From: Onthophagus taurus
Lineage: Eukaryota; Arthropoda; Insecta; Coleoptera; Scarabaeidae
Length of the DNA stretch: 64,000 nucleotides
Assembly: GCF_036711975.1 (NCBI RefSeq)
Contig: NC_091967.1
Span: 7,006,001-7,070,000, forward strand
Direction: 5' to 3'
The position numbers and the translations under genes were made by a program. This document shows, in pieces, positions 8,701 through 17,691 of the stretch. The notes below the pieces were generated by a model that worked only from the letters and a program-made list of their open reading frames with translations, ran no database searches and was not told the origin of the DNA. Each line of letters starts with the position of its first letter. Within the stretch, counting starts at the first letter, position 1.

Positions 8701-10527
8701 ACAGAAAGAGAATGCTTGGCGGTGATATGGGGCGTTAAACATTATCGGGTATATTTGTTTGGAAAACATTTTAAAATCATAACAGATCATCGACCATTAA
8801 AATGGTTATTGTCAATCAAAGATCCAAGTTCACGTTTAGCCCGATGGGCATTAACGCTAGCAGAATACGACTTTGAAATAATACATCGACCAGGACGATT
8901 ACACGGAAACGCTGATGCGTTATCCAGAGTGCAAATAGAGGCAGGAGTAAATTCTTTAACCACCGGAGAGATAAAGACAATAGCAGATAAACAGAAGGAG
9001 GATTGTTTTGCTAAAACTATTATTGAAAGAATTGAAAACGATCCAAAGTATTTAGATTTCTTTATTGACGAAGAGGGGATACTATATAAAACAAAACAAC
9101 AGAATGAAAGATACCATAGATTAGTAGTACCAACGGAATTAAGAAAAGAAATTATGTATCAATGTCATGACTTGCCGTATGCTGGACATTTTGGAGTCGA
9201 TAAAACCAAGTCTCAGGTGAAGCAAAAGTACTATTGGAAAAATATGGGCGACGATATAAAAAGCTACTGTGACAAATGTTTAGCCTGTAACAAACGGAAA
9301 AGTTCGTCACATTTAAAACCAGCTCCATTACAATTATTTACGCCAGCACAGGAACCATTTGAAAGGGTATCAATGGATATCGTAGGACCATTGCCGATCA
9401 CCTACAATGGAAATAAATATATACTCACGGTTCAAGATTATTTTACGAGATACACCGAAGCGATCCCATTGCAAAATCAGAAGGCTGAGACAGTGGCGAA
9501 AGCTTTTGTGGTGCATGTGATTACGCGGCATGGGACTCCAAAGGTATTACTTACCGATCAAGGCACAAATTTCATGTCGAAATTAATGGACGAAGTATGT
9601 AAATTACTACAAATCAAAAAGATTCGCACTACTCCATATCATCCACAAACGAATGGCATGATTGAGAGAATGCATCGAGTTTTAAAGGACTTACTATCTC
9701 ATGTGGTAGATGATAAACAAAAAGATTGGGACGATTGGTTGCCATATGTAATGATGGCTTACCGAAACAACGTACATTCTACTACCGGAGAGTCTCCATA
9801 CTTTTTACTTCACGGAAGGGATATGAATCTACCCTACGAACTTTATACCAAACCAGATCGTTATCGATATGATTATGACGACAATTACGTATCCGAACTG
9901 CTGGAACGATTACATCAATCGTATCAGTTTGTGAGAAGTCATGAGGTCAAAGCTAAAAATAAACAATTAGTTCAATTTAATAAAAGGGCTAAAGAGAAAA
10001 ATCTGGAACTAGGTGACAAAGTATTATTATATAATCCAGGGATCAAAACTGGAGTAAATTTAAAGTTAAGTAAACCATGGGTAGGACCATACCGAATAAT
10101 AGGACAAACAGGTCCAGTAAACTTTAAAATAAAGGAAATTAATGGTTCAAAAGTCGAATTAGTACATTCGAATCGTATAAAACTCTATAAGGGAGATGTT
10201 GAAGAAAAGAGAAAGAAAGAGTCAGATACTAAAGACCTAGAGAACAACAAATTGAGTTTTGATATAGAAGAACCTATGTGGTATGATTGGAAAGTATTTC
10301 CGGACCAAAATAACGAAGACGGAGGGGAAGATCTGTTAGAAGAACAGACAGCTCAGAGTATAGTGGAATACGTTCCAGAAGAAAATATAGAAGATACTAA
10401 CCTCGAAACAACTGAACCAGGGAATGATACAACGGTTCAAAGAGAAGAAAACACTGGGCATTCATATCTTACCAGAAGTAGAGGTGATGTACCAGAATTG
10501 CCATGGGTATTACCGAAAAGAATTTAA
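5764..10527 (+). CDS. pol: Retroelement Pol polyprotein with macrodomain
   Basis: 1587 codons from the first ATG; the protein is probably made as Gag-Pol by -1 frameshift. Domains in order: retropepsin (DSG at 47-49, IIGCDFL near 120); a linker of about 130 residues; a small beta-rich domain at about 275-365 of the kind found after protease in many metazoan Gypsy elements; a TARG1-like macrodomain at about 424-560; reverse transcriptase with YLDD at 792-795; RNase H (first Asp 942, TDHRPLKWL later); integrase with an HHCC zinc finger from His 1135; catalytic D1205, D1265 and E1301 (DX35E); a GPY/F module near 1440; and an acidic tail of about 110 residues. All catalytic residues looked for are present and the frame is unbroken, so activity is plausible. 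Confidence 0.96.
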   Translation: MLNPGVNDQITNKNAIVKSVSSAINSEADKSIIFLTMGCTKLSFLIDSGSAVSLLKEESLLRTKINYQLDLQQHITLKGITGNEVEGVGFSLLDFRVKNKKFNINCVICKNIAIETDGIIGCDFLISNQAILDYNQGILKLGHIHLKLIMTSSKRQKSSTAHGNCLQNDMNMSEKSNCQTQIMKTPSPVLTKSFPFKVLTSKNEELLSSNKSSGLGFGLSNGCDKQKIGNKENMEKVGVMQTQTKDHREKEKNTERSSSSGPKMIGDTERTVGPCSALLMEALEIPGRCEVVCEALQNQWEKDEEVIIEPIDTGVYGSMSARVVTRVNKNQRVPVRLINVTEKPLMLNKGTSVGIITRVNKIDIEHKGDENSSAGIWEEVPQLENVNGVNSTTHKREKMYGNYREYEEKISKNIVENWDILEDKGNLFDAPRDYSLAHCVSEDLKMGAGIAAEVKEKFMGIKELNKQNPKVRDVLYLRRDGRYILYLITKRKYFYKPTYEDLFYTLGKLREFCEKNNIHKLALPKIACGLDGLKWDRVINMIRWIFKGSNIWVRIYHLNGLDRDVNPYSVRVIDTGIENAEDDIQKLFDLNHLKGEDKRLLLKLLIEYKDIFLFGNNKLGTANGVKHRIVTEACHPIAKPPYRVPHSQREILNKEISKMLDEGVIEESQSPWSAPVVMVPKKSDNGKQEVRVCIDYRGLNSVTKRDFYPLPNLNETIDRLGSSTIFTTLDLASGYWQVEIEEEDQEKTGFSTSEGHYHCKKMPFGLVNAPSTFQRLMNTNLSGLTGSKCLVYLDDVIVFSGNEIIEHLNRLKEVFERIRRANLRLKPSKCKFLLSETKYLGHVISNEGIKPDAEKVQAVLNYPKPKTVKDIRAFLGLAGFYRRFIESYSAIAKPLTALTKKDQPFIWGEEQEKSFTLLRKSLCDKPVLHYPDFTQPFYLTTDASGIAIGAILSQKVGGHEKPVAYASRQLQKAEMNYSTTERECLAVIWGVKHYRVYLFGKHFKIITDHRPLKWLLSIKDPSSRLARWALTLAEYDFEIIHRPGRLHGNADALSRVQIEAGVNSLTTGEIKTIADKQKEDCFAKTIIERIENDPKYLDFFIDEEGILYKTKQQNERYHRLVVPTELRKEIMYQCHDLPYAGHFGVDKTKSQVKQKYYWKNMGDDIKSYCDKCLACNKRKSSSHLKPAPLQLFTPAQEPFERVSMDIVGPLPITYNGNKYILTVQDYFTRYTEAIPLQNQKAETVAKAFVVHVITRHGTPKVLLTDQGTNFMSKLMDEVCKLLQIKKIRTTPYHPQTNGMIERMHRVLKDLLSHVVDDKQKDWDDWLPYVMMAYRNNVHSTTGESPYFLLHGRDMNLPYELYTKPDRYRYDYDDNYVSELLERLHQSYQFVRSHEVKAKNKQLVQFNKRAKEKNLELGDKVLLYNPGIKTGVNLKLSKPWVGPYRIIGQTGPVNFKIKEINGSKVELVHSNRIKLYKGDVEEKRKKESDTKDLENNKLSFDIEEPMWYDWKVFPDQNNEDGGEDLLEEQTAQSIVEYVPEENIEDTNLETTEPGNDTTVQREENTGHSYLTRSRGDVPELPWVLPKRI
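7030..7440 (+). other. Macrodomain (TARG1/OARD1-like ADP-ribosyl hydrolase) inside Pol
   Basis: Pol residues about 424-560 have the motif order of the TARG1/OARD1 macrodomain: KGNLFDAP; SLAHCVSEDLKMGAGIA, the ADP-ribose loop; LRRDGRYILYLITKRK; KPTYEDL; and LPKIACGLDGLKW, the second binding loop. In human TARG1 the catalytic residues are Lys84, in ITK, and Asp125, in GLD. Both are kept here as K490 and D531. TARG1 removes ADP-ribose from Glu/Asp residues and cleaves O-acetyl-ADP-ribose. The domain is in frame and undamaged. The fold is firmly recognised; its role in the element is inference. Confidence 0.93.
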
Positions 10528-10714
10528 TAATTTTTATGTATACATTTTGTTGGTTGTTTTCATTGATTATTATTAATAAGGTTTTATCTATCTAGACATA
10601 GTATATTGTTAAGGCTTCGAATATTAATACATAGATATAATACGTTTTCTTGGGATTTATAGATTTATAGGAGTATAATTGTTTGAATACATTAATAAAA
10701 TATATATTTTCAGG
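10528..10714 (+). promoter_or_regulatory. pol-env junction with candidate env splice acceptor
   Basis: AT-rich spacer. TATATATTTTCAG ends at 10713, a good 3' splice site. The env-like frame is open from 10679 and runs through the site. The hydrophobic leader of the env product is encoded just after it, which suits expression from a spliced subgenomic RNA, as known for insect errantivirus env genes. Confidence 0.6.
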
Positions 10715-12658
10715 TTCTATTTAACTAGTTGGCTACTGATTTTTACGGGGATGTATATAAAGGGTTTAATTGTATACGATTGTCGGGGACCATCTACCAA
10801 CATTACAGCAGTGTCGCTTCACGATGTGGCACCCTGTCCATCTCCGCAAACAAACTACACCGAGAAGAAAATAAATGTCCGAGTGATTCAGAAAAATGAC
10901 TATTCCAAAATAAAAGTAAAAACTTGTCTTATAGAAGTAACACGGTTGATAAGATATTGTGGTATGAATAGTCATGTTAGTGATGTCCACCAAGGGTTGA
11001 TGAAAACCATCAGGCCAATTGGACGAGATGAGTGTCGAAAACTTCATAATACTGGTACTTATATAGGATATTCAGGGAATGTTATTTCTAATATAAAAGT
11101 AAATGCCACAACATCTGCATCAATTACCGTTGCTGGGAAGTTATCTATGAACGGAGATTGTGAAGGAACAGTTTATACAGAAAATGGTCAGACATGGTCT
11201 AGGGTAGTTGTTACTGCAGCTGTTACATTTATGTTAAAAGAATATTATGCCACTATCGCTTTGGATTCTAATGAAATATCATTGATGGGAGGAGTTACAT
11301 GTCCATTTGTAGATGGATACTGTATGGATGTTGAAGCAGGTGAAACTATTTGGGATGAAATAGAACAAGGAGCTTGTAAGAAACGGCAATATTCAATTAT
11401 TTATGAAGGTATTGGAACAGAAGTTTCAGTAAGTAGTCAGGATACAGTTGAAAATTATTTGGTTGTTGAGCAAGACGAATACATCTTTGCATTGAATCTA
11501 CTAAGGAAGGGTATTGTATGTAACTATGAGGTTTGGGTTACCGAACATCCTCGATTACTAGTAACAAAATCTAAAAATGCTTTTTATCATTTAAATTCTA
11601 AAACTCATGACGTCAATAATATAAATCTGTTGACATATGTTAATTCAAAATTTATGTATATTGAAATTTCGTCAAAATTATTGTTTAGAGAGTTACATGT
11701 TCAAGCAGTATATCGAAGATGTTTAATAAAGAGAGAAGTATTGAGAAATAGATTGTTGATGGCACCTTTAAATACAAATGCTATTGCCAGTATTTTCAAG
11801 ACTTCTCTGGGGTATATGGGAAGGGTTTTAGGGGAAGTTTTATACATCATTAAATGTGAACCAAAAATCGCAGAAGTGCGAAGGGTTGATAAATGCTATA
11901 ATGAATTGCCGATACTGGTTAATAACAATGAGTCATTATTTATGGCTCCAATCACACATGTAGTGCAAGAGCATGCCGAAGAGATAATGTGCTCTCCGGT
12001 AGCTCCTTCACTATTTTACATAGAGAACCGATGGGTAGGATTTAGTCCATATCCCACAGTGTATAATTCTCCAGCTTCTTTAGAAATTAACGATGAAAAT
12101 AATATAAAATTTAGTCCTATTCGAAAGTTGGGAAGTGGAGGATTGTATACTCAAAATGAAATTGATAAGATTCAACATAATTTTCTGTTTGGATCCGAGC
12201 GTGATGCAATTACCTCATTTTTAGTCAATCGGGTTGCAGGTAGAACTGATGATTCAAACCAGTACGACACAACAAAATTATTTAGTTCAAAAGAAATTAA
12301 ACGAATCGCTAAGTCGACACTAAGTTATGCTTGGGGTTGGTTTACCGATATTGGGATTTTTATGTCAGGATTTATGGGAATATACATAGCATTTATCATC
12401 CTAAAATATATTTGTTCAGTAATTTTAAATGGTTTTGTTTTATACCAGGCTCTGGGATGCGGATTTTCGATTATTGCCAGTTTTTGGACGACTTTAACTT
12501 CATGGTTTTTACATCGAAGTTATAATCACAAAGTATCAGATCCAGAGAACCAGGAAGATTTTGCACGAGTACAAGATGGTCATTCTGTTCAACCTACAGC
12601 ACCCCATAGCAGTAAAGTGATGTATCCGGAAATCCATATTGTACAAGAGACGCCATGA
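10679..12658 (+). CDS. env: Env-like membrane glycoprotein of the retroelement
   Basis: The open frame is 659 codons, but the first ATG is at 10751 (635 codons). A hydrophobic stretch just before that ATG (codons about 12-24) looks like the main part of a signal peptide, so an upstream exon probably supplies the start. The ectodomain is Cys-rich with several N-X-S/T sites. A strongly hydrophobic segment at about 553-605 would be the membrane anchor, followed by a tail of about 55 residues with PTAP at 639-642. Particle release and cell-to-cell spread are the expected roles of such a protein. I could not match it to the baculovirus-F type env usual in errantiviruses. A distant relation to insect negative-strand RNA virus glycoproteins is possible but unproven. 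Confidence 0.8.
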   Translation: MFEYINKIYIFRFYLTSWLLIFTGMYIKGLIVYDCRGPSTNITAVSLHDVAPCPSPQTNYTEKKINVRVIQKNDYSKIKVKTCLIEVTRLIRYCGMNSHVSDVHQGLMKTIRPIGRDECRKLHNTGTYIGYSGNVISNIKVNATTSASITVAGKLSMNGDCEGTVYTENGQTWSRVVVTAAVTFMLKEYYATIALDSNEISLMGGVTCPFVDGYCMDVEAGETIWDEIEQGACKKRQYSIIYEGIGTEVSVSSQDTVENYLVVEQDEYIFALNLLRKGIVCNYEVWVTEHPRLLVTKSKNAFYHLNSKTHDVNNINLLTYVNSKFMYIEISSKLLFRELHVQAVYRRCLIKREVLRNRLLMAPLNTNAIASIFKTSLGYMGRVLGEVLYIIKCEPKIAEVRRVDKCYNELPILVNNNESLFMAPITHVVQEHAEEIMCSPVAPSLFYIENRWVGFSPYPTVYNSPASLEINDENNIKFSPIRKLGSGGLYTQNEIDKIQHNFLFGSERDAITSFLVNRVAGRTDDSNQYDTTKLFSSKEIKRIAKSTLSYAWGWFTDIGIFMSGFMGIYIAFIILKYICSVILNGFVLYQALGCGFSIIASFWTTLTSWFLHRSYNHKVSDPENQEDFARVQDGHSVQPTAPHSSKVMYPEIHIVQETP

Positions 12659-13583
12659 ATTTTCGATTAAATATGTCGTTACGTGTTTGTAACACAAAGA
12701 CACTCTTATTGTCTGTAATTAGGTTAAGAAGTTATTGTTATGAAAAAGGAAAAAAAAAAATAATAATTCATTAAGAGAAAGTTAAGAAAGTTTGATACTC
12801 ATCACCATGTGGAGGTAATAAGTTTCGAATAGTTTTTTTTTTTGAGTTGTTAAAAATTTTTTTAAATTTATGAATGAAAAGTTTTGATTTAAACAAAGGT
12901 TTGCATATTGAATAACGCAATATATCTTATCAAAATAATTCTCCGAAAAAGAAAAAAAAATGCTGGGAAATGAAAAGGAAACGCCTTCCTTTCCTTAGAA
13001 TGGATTAAAAAAAAAACAACTACGAAGGATGAAGCTGTTAGTTATCGGGCATGTCGTATGGAAAACGATACAGAAAAAGTAAAGACAGGAAAAGAAAAAA
13101 AAAAATTACCACAAAACTTCGAAAGAAAGAAAAAAATACATATATATTAAAAAGTAAAGAAAAGAAAGAAAAAACAAACAAAACAATATATATGTATATG
13201 TTATGAAGAAAAGCGAAAATTAAGTTACAACTGTAGTTGACACAGCCAGTTAACACTAATAGTAACGATGATGCTCTACAATGAAGAAAAAAAAAAAAAT
13301 CTTGAATAGATATATTGTTTGGGTAAAAACGTAAACGAGTATTGATAACATGTTGATGACCATGTTGATGAGTATTTAAGGCATTAGTTTTATAAACATA
13401 TATGTACTTTATAAGAAAAAAAAAAATATTTCAATTTCTTTTTGTAATAGAGTTAAGTTTATTTTGATGTTTAATTATGTATTGGATTTTTGATAAAATT
13501 GTTGATTGACACTTGGATTATACAAAATATTTCTGTTTTCTTTTTAAATAAGTTGTTGGTAATGCGTAACCAACATCTTAATT
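12659..13583 (+). other. Retroelement 3' non-coding region
   Basis: About 925 bp between the env stop and the polypurine tract, very A-rich with many runs of eight or more A. No coding frame of interest was seen. Its length is unusual for a Gypsy element. It could hold packaging or RNA-export signals, but no specific motif was recognised. Confidence 0.6.
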
Positions 13584-13594
13584 AAAGGGGGGAG
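13584..13594 (+). other. Polypurine tract
   Basis: AAAGGGGGGAG, three bases before the 3' LTR. This is the expected RNase H-resistant primer for plus-strand DNA synthesis. Confidence 0.85.
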
Positions 13595-13597
13595 TAA

Positions 13598-14134
13598 TGT
13601 AACAAGTCAGAAAAGATATCTATATTTAATTCGGGGAAGTACAGAAATATTTTGGGAGTGGGGACAACGGATGAGGGACTCGCGAAAAGAGCAGGCAGAC
13701 AGAAGAAGTTAGAGAGAGTGTGGTCGAGAGTTAGAGTAGAGGCATGGGTAAAGTGTGGGAATGAAAAGTGGAAAAAGACTAAAAGAAATTAAAAGAGAAA
13801 AATAAGAGAAGAAAGTAGAGAAGAAAAAGGTGTCAATCAACCCAAAAACCATTATGTGAGTACGAGATAGAAATAATTACTGTTTTTTTTTTTTTGTTTA
13901 TTTTATTTGCGTTTAAAAGAAATTAAATTAAAGTATCTCATTAATTAATTCAAAGTTTTTATTGATCTTTTGTATTTTGTTTATTGACATCCGCCGCTTG
14001 ATCCTTTCCCCATTGTCTTTTGACACACTTAACCACGTTACGAGGCTCCTATAAAGAGTGGACCCGAGGAGAATACCCTTCTCCGAGAATATACTCGGGG
14101 GCCTCTTACCACCTCACGCTCGGGGGTGGTAACA
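13598..14134 (+). repeat. 3' LTR
   Basis: 537 bp, identical by eye to the 5' LTR, including the 13-T tract. It is followed directly by TTAT at 14135-14138. Its TATAAAG box points at the METTL22 gene, which starts 171 bp downstream on the same strand. Confidence 0.95.
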
Positions 14135-14138
14135 TTAT
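14135..14138. repeat. Right target-site duplication TTAT
   Basis: Matches the TTAT at 3606-3609 and confirms that the LTR ends are at 3610 and 14134. Confidence 0.9.
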
Positions 14139-14304
14139 ATTTGATTACAAATATTATTTTTGGAAAAAGAAATTTGATCAACTAAGATTTTTTAAACACC
14201 CCGGTTCAAAATGAGACAAAACATATATTCGGCAGTTCTATACAAATATAATACAATTTTATTGCTTTTAATTGATTTGTTTTTAGTTATTAACCAAAAA
14301 AATT

Positions 14305-15343
14305 ATGGAGGAAGAATATAAAGTTTCATCAGAACTTTATGAAGAAACCAATAATATAACTGATATCAAACCAACTGCATCCCCAACCAGTAATTTATAC
14401 AAATTTATTGATAATTGTTATTATATTTTACTTTTTAGATGTAGTTTCAGTATTTAAATTCACAAACCCGTCATCAATTGTAGATAGTGATGGTGATTTA
14501 GTTGTTAAAAGAAAACCAAGTAAAAACGACAGCACAGAAAAAGATTCAATCCAAATTGGTAACTTTTACAATAACAAAAAATGCGGATGGATATTTCATA
14601 TTAATTTTTAGAGCACAGTACAAGTACAATCTTAGATTTAGTTGGATTACAAATATGGAGAGGAGCTTTTTTATTGGCGGATTGGTTAATTTACAACAAC
14701 AAAGATTTACCTAAAGACGGGGTCATCCTTGAATTGGGGTCAGGAGTTGGATTAACAAGCATTATTGCTGCTATGTATAGGAACGTTATTTGTACAGGTA
14801 ATAAACATTTCGAAGTTATAAATGATTTTTAAACATTATTTTTGTATTCTTAGATATTGATCAAGGAGGGATATTAAATTTAATCTCCGAAAATGTAAAA
14901 AGAAATAAATCCCTTACAAAACATCAAGTTTCTGTGTTAAAATTAGATTTTTTATCGGAAAATTTTACTGAAGAAATTGAAGTTCTTTTACCGAAAGTTA
15001 AAATAATATTAGCAGCAGATGGTAAGTTTAAATATAAAATTAAAATTTATTTCATTTCTTTGTTTTAGTTATTTATGATGATATGATCACACAAGCTTTC
15101 GTCGCAACACTCCAAAAACTTTTGTTGAAATGTCCAGAATGCGTTGTTTACATCGCCTTAGAAAAAAGATACGTTTTCACTGTAAACGATTGCGATACGT
15201 GCGCTCCTTGTTACGAATATTTTCTTGAATGTTTGGAAAAAGTACCCAAAATCAATTCAGAATTATTACCGTTAGATTTTGGTCAATATTTCGAATATGA
15301 TCGTGTTAAAGAATTAGTTTTATGGAAAATTACTTCTAAATAA
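14305..15343 (+). CDS. Mettl22: METTL22-type protein-lysine methyltransferase
   Basis: Five exons: 14305-14389, 14439-14558, 14612-14797, 14854-15021, 15069-15343, all GT-AG; 277 residues. It belongs to the class I SAM-dependent methyltransferase family 16. The order VGLQIWRGAFLLADWL, then LELGSGVGLTSIIAA (SAM motif I), then ILAADVIYDD (motif with acidic catalytic-side residues) is that of METTL22. The human enzyme methylates the DNA-binding protein Kin17. A CPEC...CDTC cysteine pair lies near the C-terminus. The retroelement LTR ends 171 bp upstream of the ATG, so it probably sits in the promoter. The gene is tail to tail, 87 bp apart, with the next gene. Confidence 0.92.
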
Positions 15344-15430
15344 AAAACTTTTATAATGGAAAAATAGAAGTAGCATCACTTTATTTTTTTTTTCTTGACA
15401 CACTTATATTTCTTCACATAATCACACATC

Positions 15431-16598
15431 TTACTTTTTTATCCATGCGGACATATAATCTTCATCAACCTTTCGACGACTGAAAAGCGTGGCTGGATAA
15501 TGACCTTTTCGCATCTCCTTGTTACGAATTTGCTGATCCAATTCTTTTTTAAGTGGTTCCGTTGATTCACCGACAACTTCATCACCCGTTATGTAAACTA
15601 CCATCACTTGGTTAATAAATTCCACGGCTTTTGAATTTTTGTGATAAGGTTGATATTCATAATTTTGAAGGTAGTCTTCTCCATCCTGCACGGATGGGTT
15701 CTCTTGTGCTAGGTGATTCGATGCCTCTCCATTTCTTATTTCGTCACCGGAAGTGTGGTCCTTACTTGTCGGAGTTACGTTGTTGTCCGATGGCGTTTTT
15801 TCGCGTTTTCTTCGCTAATAAATTTAAGAAAATATTATCTAATATTGGGAAATTTCAAATAAAATTAACCTTAGTTTCTTTTTTATTTTTGCGCCCCAGT
15901 TTGTCCCACGGATCCCAAGCTAAAACCTTAGTGACTGAGTTCATAGCCTTATTGCCGCCGATTTGTGATTCGGAGCATGGGGATTCATTAAGAATCGGCT
16001 TTTCGGATGATGGAAAATGTGTTGATTTTGAATTAACGATTTCACTTTTTTCGCTTCTGGTGCTTAATAGATTTTCTAGGCTATCCCTTGCTTTTAACCA
16101 ATCGGATTTAAAAAGGTTATCCTCAGAAGCATCCGGTGTTAATGTGAGCCCTTCTAAATCGCTAGCCAAATTTGGTGAAGATTCCTAAAATGAAGATAAC
16201 CTCAATTGAAATGTGTTGACCAACGGGAACGTGTACCTTAGTTATTTTGGTACGTGCTACTCGTTTCTCTTTACTATTCCACAATTTAACTTTATTTACC
16301 AATTTTTGTTTAAGACCGACGTTATTTTCTACGATGACGGCAGTTTTAATCAATGTGCCGTCCGAATGAGTTGACTGCATACGTTTTGGGGACCGTTTTT
16401 TATTATTACTAATACATTTACTCGTACTCGCTAAGTTCTTTTCATTTGTGACGCCACTCGTAGTGTTAACTTGAGAACATTTTATGTTTTCTGCTAAAAC
16501 TCACCGTCAATCGTGATCGGTTTCAATTTTATTTATTGTATACCTGCCGGATTATTCGCGTGCTTATTCTCTACGGTCGATTTTCCCGATTTAGACAT
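15431..16598 (-). CDS. Unrecognised 336-residue charged protein
   Basis: Exons 16544-16598, 16237-16493, 15870-16184 and 15431-15814. Introns are 50, 52 and 55 bp, all GT-AG, total 1011 bases. The start at 16598 reads MSKSGKSTVENK. The N-terminal half is basic and Ser/Thr/Asn-rich. A middle block has SDLEGLTLTPDASEDN and SDWLKARDSLENLL. The C-terminal third (YHKNSKAVEFINQVMVVYIT, and a RNKEMRKGHYPATLFSRRK-type stretch) is the most protein-like and may be the conserved part. There is no signal peptide or membrane segment, and no family was recognised. The codon-clean exons and consistent short introns support a real gene. Confidence 0.7.
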
Positions 16599-17688
16599 AC
16601 TTTTTTAACGATATTATCTTAAGAGTAAGGAAAATTTTGTTAGTTTATAGCTGTCAAAACAGATTGTGACAACTCTTGTTATATTTTTTTTTCTACCATA
16701 GTGATCAAATGCTAAAACTTTTAGAATATTATTTTATTCAATTAAAACGAATGAAATATTTATAAAATAGTATATTAAAATATGTATACAATTAGTCGAA
16801 AAAGACTACATTATAATACAGAAAATATAAATAAAAAAAGCTATCTTACAAAATTTAAGGAAAAAACCTAATTATTTATAACTAATTATTGGCAAAGACA
16901 GATTAATAAAATCGTATTAATTAAACAAAGACAAAGATTAATAAAATTTGGTGCAAGTTTCGAGAAGTTTTTAAAACCTTCATACTTTTTGTTGAGTTGG
17001 CATCTTGACTAGATATTTCTTACAATATTATATTATAACGAAATTACTCAAATTTAGATTTGTTATTCCCAGTACGTGGAATGTACGTGTTTTGATGAAT
17101 ATTTATTAATCATATCCACAATATAATAACATTGCATTCAATTGAGCTTAATTATATCATTAACATATTAAATTCGAAACAAAATTCGAGATTATAAAAC
17201 AAATCTAGGCACTTTTGAAGTTACTTATTCAAGTAATTTTTTTGATACGCAAAAGGTAATAGTAACAGGTAATAATAAAAATTGGCAGTGACTACAAAAA
17301 CAAGAAAAAAAATAAAAATAAAACATCGAAAAGCTTAATTTAAATTAGATTTTAAAAACTTCTTTTTAAAACCATTATTATTATACACAAATTTATCCAT
17401 GATCCATAGATTCTGGTATAATAAATAAATGGTGATTAATTTGTCATAAACGTGCAAAAAATATTTCTAAAACCTATAAATTTAATTTAAAAAAAAATTG
17501 TTTAAATCGTGTATTTTTTACTGCACACTCGGTAAAAAATATCAGTCGACGTATTGTACCAGTGTCTGCTTACATACTAAAAATAGTTATCACCTTCAAA
17601 ATAAACTTGTACAAGTTTAAGGCAGTAATCAAAAAATAAACTTAAAACAAGTGATAATAATAATAAAAATAACATTTTGGAATCGATC
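16599..17688. other. Intergenic, AT-rich
   Basis: No coding frame, RNA gene or clear repeat was seen. It may include the 5' UTR and promoter of the unrecognised minus-strand gene near 16600-16700. Confidence 0.5.
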
Positions 17689-17691
17689 TTA

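Larger units (their letters stand above)
3610..14134 (+). mobile_element. Complete Ty3/Gypsy-type LTR retroelement with env-like ORF and macrodomain
   Basis: A 10,525-bp element with this order: 5' LTR, primer site, gag, pol (protease, macrodomain, reverse transcriptase, RNase H, integrase), env-like frame, A-rich 3' region, polypurine tract, 3' LTR. The LTRs are 537 bp each, begin TG and end CA, and are identical base for base by eye. The flanks are TTAT on both sides. All three long frames are open. The integrase after RNase H and the GPY/F module place it in Ty3/Gypsy. The env-like frame gives it an errantivirus-like plan, although the TG...CA ends and the env sequence are not typical of Drosophila gypsy. 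It is inserted between the divergent PDI and METTL22 genes. Confidence 0.97.

Noticed and set aside
10679-10681. TTG as a real env start codon
   Set aside because: Non-ATG start with no supporting context; splicing into 10714 explains the open frame better.
15631-16188. Plus-strand 185-codon frame opposite the unrecognised gene
   Set aside because: It crosses an intron of the minus-strand model and shows no family; the spliced minus-strand product is more protein-like.
16185-16200. A 16-base GT...AG gap joining two frames of the unrecognised minus-strand gene
   Set aside because: Too short for an intron. The donor at 16236/16235 gives a normal 52-bp intron in the correct phase.
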